The notes under the pieces were generated by a model. That model searched no databases, was not told the DNA's origin, and saw only the letters and a list, made by a program, of their open reading frames with translations. Below are positions 32,101 through 35,372 of a DNA stretch of 35,372 nt, piece by piece. The position numbers were made by a program, and so were the translations under genes. The stretch is from positions 1,356,215-1,391,586 of the forward strand of contig NMRA01000027.1 of NCBI GenBank assembly GCA_002633005.1, read 5' to 3'. Source of the stretch: Phoronis australis. Its lineage: Eukaryota > Phoronida > Phoronidae. The number at the start of each line of letters is the position of its first letter. Position 1 is the first letter of the stretch.

Positions 32101-34597
32101 TATACATTTTTCGAATCATTGTTAATGTGCAACTGTTGTCCTGACCGTTCTGTGGAAGGGGAACCTGTCTTCGCGGCCCCGACGAGTAATTAGATTTGCA
32201 TTTTCGCGGCTAGTCACCAAAATAATGACATGAACATTCGGCTCACTCGTATAGTCTTTTCTAGAGTGGATGTTTACTTTCCAACTTTGGCTGGTTTATG
32301 ATCGTGATGTCTTCAGTCCGGCGCGACGAACCTGGTCGGGTTCCGAGTCACTGGCCGGGTTTTGAATGTTTAGAACTGAAAAAAATCGCAATTCTAATAT
32401 TACAATACATAGCTGTGTTCTCCTGTCTGTATTTCACGGAAGAATAATTCGAATTTATCACCGAACAGACTCCAAACTTCCGCGACCGACCTTGGTAAAT
32501 TGGACTACCGAACTTTGCTAGGCTACAGTACGTTCAAATACCTATAAATACGTAACAGCGAAATAAAACAACAAGTCTGTTCAAGAACTCGATGCGTTTG
32601 TAAGGGTTTTACATCTAATATTGGTGATTTATTGGTGTAAAACGATGAATTCAAGCGAAAAGGTGACACCAGTAAGCGTGTTGTGAACTGCTGAACAGAC
32701 TGCATTCGAACCTCTGACGTCATTGTTAATTTCAACACCCCGTCTGCCTTCATGTGTCAGTTAAAAGAACTGAACTTGCTGTTATCGAGTGGAAGTACTC
32801 GATTTACACTGATACAAAATAGGTTGTTTTTTGGGTGGCATTCTCCTTTAAAAGGTTTCTGTGGCTAAGGTATTCAGTAATGAGGTCCGCAGAAACTGTG
32901 CACATTCCATATCCGCATATGCGCAGATAACGTTCACTTCCGAGAGCCAAGTTGATACTACACAACTGTTGGAGTGTTCCAAATACATTGTTGTTATTTA
33001 ACGTAGTTGACTCTCGTGTCACGAGCTTCTTGTTAGATGATGTGAACTCATTCTTTGATGAATTCAAAGACGTACATGGTGAACCGCCATCTTCTCTTAT
33101 TGCACGGGATCTGTTTTTTTGTGCATAGGCTTTAACGTGATAGTCCGTTTTACAAGTATGTCCGGTATATACGCCTACTGACTGTAGTTTGTATTGTGAG
33201 AGCTTCAATTTTGTACTTGCACGTCCTGAACTATGGTCAAAGTTACTCACGACACCAAAAGTTCTACTAAAAGAGGGCGTGAAAGTGCTCTTAAATGCCG
33301 ATTTTTTTCTTTCGTGCTCCTTAAATACCTGAATTTCCGTCCGAATACACCTGAACCATTGAGCTTATCATGCGAAATACTGTTCATGTAAGTGGAACCT
33401 CCGCTGGCGACCCACACGAGCCTACTGACATTTTCATCGTTCTAGTCCCTGCGTATATTTGTACCGAGTTTTTATAACTTAACATGTTTAAACATTTAGC
33501 GGATGAATAAAGAGGAATTCATTAATATTCATGTCTGACCACTGAAGCATATTTCTTTTCGATGCAGTGTCGTTGACGGCTTTTTGAGAAAAGAACCTAG
33601 ACGCGGAACTGCTCGGAGGGCAAACGCTAATACGAATTTACAGACCAGTGTTCTTGAAGAAGACGATATGGACATCATAGGCTATATCAGGTCAGTTGAC
33701 TTTTGTGAGCACATGGGTTTTTGGTGAAAACGCTCAGAAAGTAAAATAAGGTGACATCATAGATTATAGACAACAGATCGCAACTTCGACATTTTCTTCC
33801 GTGCTATCCAAAAGGAAGCGGCACTCTCCTAAATTATCTGGTGCAGTTTTTTGTTAGCGTATTTTGACGGAAAATTCTCGCATTTACTTTACTGTCCAGT
33901 TCAACGAAAAAAAATCGGCATTGAAACTCTGTTAAAAGTCTTCCAATAGTAGAGCTGTTGGTATCGTGAGTACTTTTGGCAATGCTACTGGTAATTAATT
34001 ACAAAATTCAAACTTCGGTGCCGACTGATTATGTCGTCTGCTTGCACAATAGCAGCAGTTTGTGATTCATGGTTCACATACTGAGAAAACTACGAAAGCT
34101 TATTTGTGCACAAATTCTAAGGAGCACCTCTCAATGCAAAAGATACTTATATAACGTTACTTTTTGTTTTAGAAAGTTATTAATTTTGTTTGGATTAAAA
34201 AATGCGCCTCTGCAACGATTTCACCGGTTTAACCTTTGTATGTTTATAAATCCACATTCTCAAGTGAGCAGTCCTTGTGGGAAGTGTTAAGTGGCCCTTA
34301 AAAGGGTCGTTGGTTGTACTGTGCATGAGCCTTAGGTATATCGTGAAATGGTTCTTAAAAGAACTGTTGAATAATTCAACATACACTGTAAATCACACAG
34401 TATACCGTGCTCACTCAAGTACTGAAAGTCCTCTTCATTTAAGTTTTCATTTGGGAAGGTTGGATGAAAACAGAGAAGATGGCAATATCTATGACAGGTG
34501 TAACACCTTAAATAGATGTTACCGTTCAGCAACGTTATCACGAACCCTGGCTCATCCAGTTCTTGTTCCTGGATCCACAAGTAATCCTGAACCGTAA
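29101..34597 (+). CDS. Candidate secreted peptide precursor with calcitonin-like C-terminus, three coding exons (join 29107-29168, 33568-33690, 34444-34597)
   Basis: The spliced CDS is 339 nt (112 residues). Residues 1-21 are a hydrophobic signal peptide (MKNAAFFLTLLVITTLIVTA). A basic-rich spacer follows (FLRKEPRRGTARRANANTN), then an acidic stretch (LEEDDMDIIGYI). The last 32 residues start CNTLNRCYRSATL and end SNPEP. Cys1-x5-Cys7, 32-residue length and terminal Pro are the calcitonin layout. Against this, no Gly for amidation follows the Pro, and only a single Arg precedes Cys1. Both introns are phase 2 with GT-AG borders. The start has A at -3 (ACCATGA). AATAAA signals lie at 34883, 34902 and 34916. 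An alternative last exon at 34173 is also phase-compatible. I see a secreted precursor with fair confidence; calcitonin kinship is a guess. Confidence 0.6.
31043..31140. mobile_element. Palindromic MITE, family M1, copy 3 (right end eroded)
   Basis: GTTCAGTAGCTGTCTCGCGAC pairs with GTCGCGAG about 70 bp later. The core CATTTAAAATACGCGGCGAC plus ATCTCACGTAAT matches the other two copies. The outer right arm is lost. Confidence 0.65.
31583..32847 (+). mobile_element. THAP-encoding DNA transposon, Kolobok-like family K1, copy B
   Basis: 1265 bp with the same AGGAGAATGCCACCC ends as copy A. The right border is TTAA (32848-32851) and the left is TCAA (31579-31582), one substitution from TTAA. It is about 300 bp shorter than copy A through internal deletions and carries the same THAP remnant. 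It lies in an intron of the peptide gene. Confidence 0.8.
31752..32045 (+). pseudogene. THAP zinc-finger remnant in K1 copy B
   Basis: Pieces read CIVSACANYQAARKAGIS, KFPREPEKLRKWLTAVKNEK and, in another frame, CVRHFVDCDFIGECRL, which are the THAP CC, FP-P, K-W and C-x2-HF blocks. A poly-T expansion and small indels break the frame. Confidence 0.65.
32852..33567. other. Intron sequence with a GTG-start open stretch
   Basis: A 148-codon minus-strand open frame (32804-33250) starts at GTG, enters the transposon end, and shows no domain. It is treated as non-genic. Confidence 0.4.
33568..33690 (+). CDS. Peptide gene exon 2 (basic spacer)
   Basis: 123 nt with acceptor TTTTCGATGCAG and donor GTCAGT. 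It reads VVDGFLRKEPRRGTARRANA and then NTNLQTSVLEEDDMDIIGYI. RK, RR and RR pairs are possible convertase sites. The reading frame is the only open one of the three. Confidence 0.62.
34444..34597 (+). CDS. Peptide gene exon 3 (Cys-x5-Cys C-terminus)
   Basis: The acceptor CCTCTTCATTTAAG is modest but has an upstream ACTGA branch-like site. The first T completes AGT (Ser). The frame reads FHLGRLDENREDGNIYDR, then the 32-residue Cys-bearing tail, and stops at TAA 34595-34597. A weaker donor (ACAG|GTGTAA, 34495) would remove the tail if used. Confidence 0.52.
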
Positions 34598-34882
34598 AGA
34601 AAAACGACACACAACAAAACGAATCAAATTTCGAAAATCATCGCCTTCGTACGATTCCGTGTTGCTGTCGCCAGACTGATGTTCCTCCCCAACATCCATG
34701 TCGAAAATCGTCGTTGCAAGTGATGTAAACTTGTGTCCCTTGTTTCTAACTTTTAACCCATTTTTTAAGAAAGGGGTGTACTGATTTTGTTATATGTTGA
34801 TAGAGCATAACTTTTGGTTTTTACAATGCATTAATTGTGTTGAATGCATTTATATTATGTGGCCTCATTGAGTTGAACAGAA

Positions 34883-34921
34883 AATAAATTAAATGTAACA
34901 AAATAAAGTTTTGAAAATAAA
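34883..34921 (+). terminator. Poly(A) signals of the peptide gene
   Basis: Three AATAAA hexamers (34883, 34902, 34916) lie 285-325 nt after the stop, giving a compact 3' UTR. Confidence 0.6.
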
Positions 34922-35038
34922 TAGAGCAGCAACAGGACTCCCTAAGAATCAAGCTTGTTTTCGAAAACTTTGCGCCGTTGGTGATTCGATTGGTTCATGA
35001 ACTTAAAGTCCTTCTCCATAACGCTAAACCCTCGTGAG

Positions 35039-35080
35039 AGACCGCCCCGAGATGGATGCTGGAGCAACTCGGGGCGGTCT
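35039..35080. other. Perfect 13-bp hairpin, 16-nt loop
   Basis: AGACCGCCCCGAG (35039-35051) pairs perfectly with CTCGGGGCGGTCT (35068-35080) around the loop ATGGATGCTGGAGCAA. It lies about 120 bp past the peptide-gene poly(A) signals. The stem is too short for a standard pre-miRNA. Role unknown. Confidence 0.55.
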
Positions 35081-35372
35081 GGGATCAAGCGGAACAACCA
35101 CAGGGTAAATCTGTGGTCGACGAATCTATTCGGTCGATTACATTTTATTGCCCGTGAAGCCGCTAAGGGCTGCCTGAAGAAATATGACTCGCGCGTTTGT
35201 ATTTTCGCCTGTTTCAATAACATGTAAAAGATTCATCAACAAATTCCTCGTAAAATTCTGAAAACAAGCGTTTTTCTCCCACGAAAATCGATGAAGTTTT
35301 GGCCGAGATATTTCACTTTCAGTCCAGGCTAGCCCTGCACACTCAGAGAATCGTCACACAAGATTACTACGC

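Larger units (their letters stand above)
29169..33567 (+). other. Peptide gene intron 1 (4.4 kb)
   Basis: It contains MITE M1 copy 3, transposon K1 copy B and unassigned sequence. No further in-phase exon could be supported. Confidence 0.5.

Noticed and set aside
32804-33250. 148-codon minus-strand open frame
   Set aside because: Starts at GTG, has only one late ATG, overlaps the end of a transposon, and shows no domain or splice context.

Overview
This is an animal (metazoan) genome window, not a prokaryotic one. Genes are split by GT-AG introns, poly(A) signals are visible, and most of the DNA is intergenic sequence packed with transposon remains. The repeat content (TTAA-flanked THAP transposons, palindromic MITEs, LTR-retroelement debris) fits a marine invertebrate, possibly a deuterostome, but the species cannot be fixed from this sequence. 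An assembly gap (N) covers 15135-15783.

Two host genes can be reconstructed by hand from splice sites and reading phase. (1) A minus-strand secreted lipocalin of the apolipoprotein D type has four coding exons between 7464 and 1105. All three introns have GT-AG borders and compatible phase, giving 207 residues. (2) A plus-strand short secreted protein has three coding exons (29101-29168, 33568-33690, 34444-34597) and encodes 112 residues: a signal peptide, basic spacer, and a last 32 residues with Cys1, Cys7 and Pro32 spaced as in calcitonin. The expected C-terminal amidation glycine is absent, so the calcitonin relation is a hypothesis. A TATA box and possible noncoding first exon near 23121-23191 may be its promoter.

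The rest is mobile and repetitive DNA. At 8522-10102 and 31583-32847 lie two copies of one THAP-encoding DNA transposon with TTAA-type borders. At 10529-11965 lies a second, related transposon with terminal inverted repeats of about 320 bp, also with a THAP zinc finger. Both fit the Kolobok superfamily. The second interrupts the 3' flank of a decayed minus-strand LTR-type retroelement pol (11995-15134) and itself carries a nested palindromic MITE. Past the gap come two tandem arrays (period about 150 bp, then about 400 bp). At 19280-21011 inverted arrays of a 17-bp motif flank an LTR (19776-20524) whose U3 carries three perfect heat-shock elements and one near-match upstream of its TATA box. 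Several small dispersed palindromic repeats are scattered through the window.

There is no operon-like functional system here. The most interesting items are the candidate peptide gene, the paired THAP transposon families with nested insertions, and the heat-shock-element LTR.
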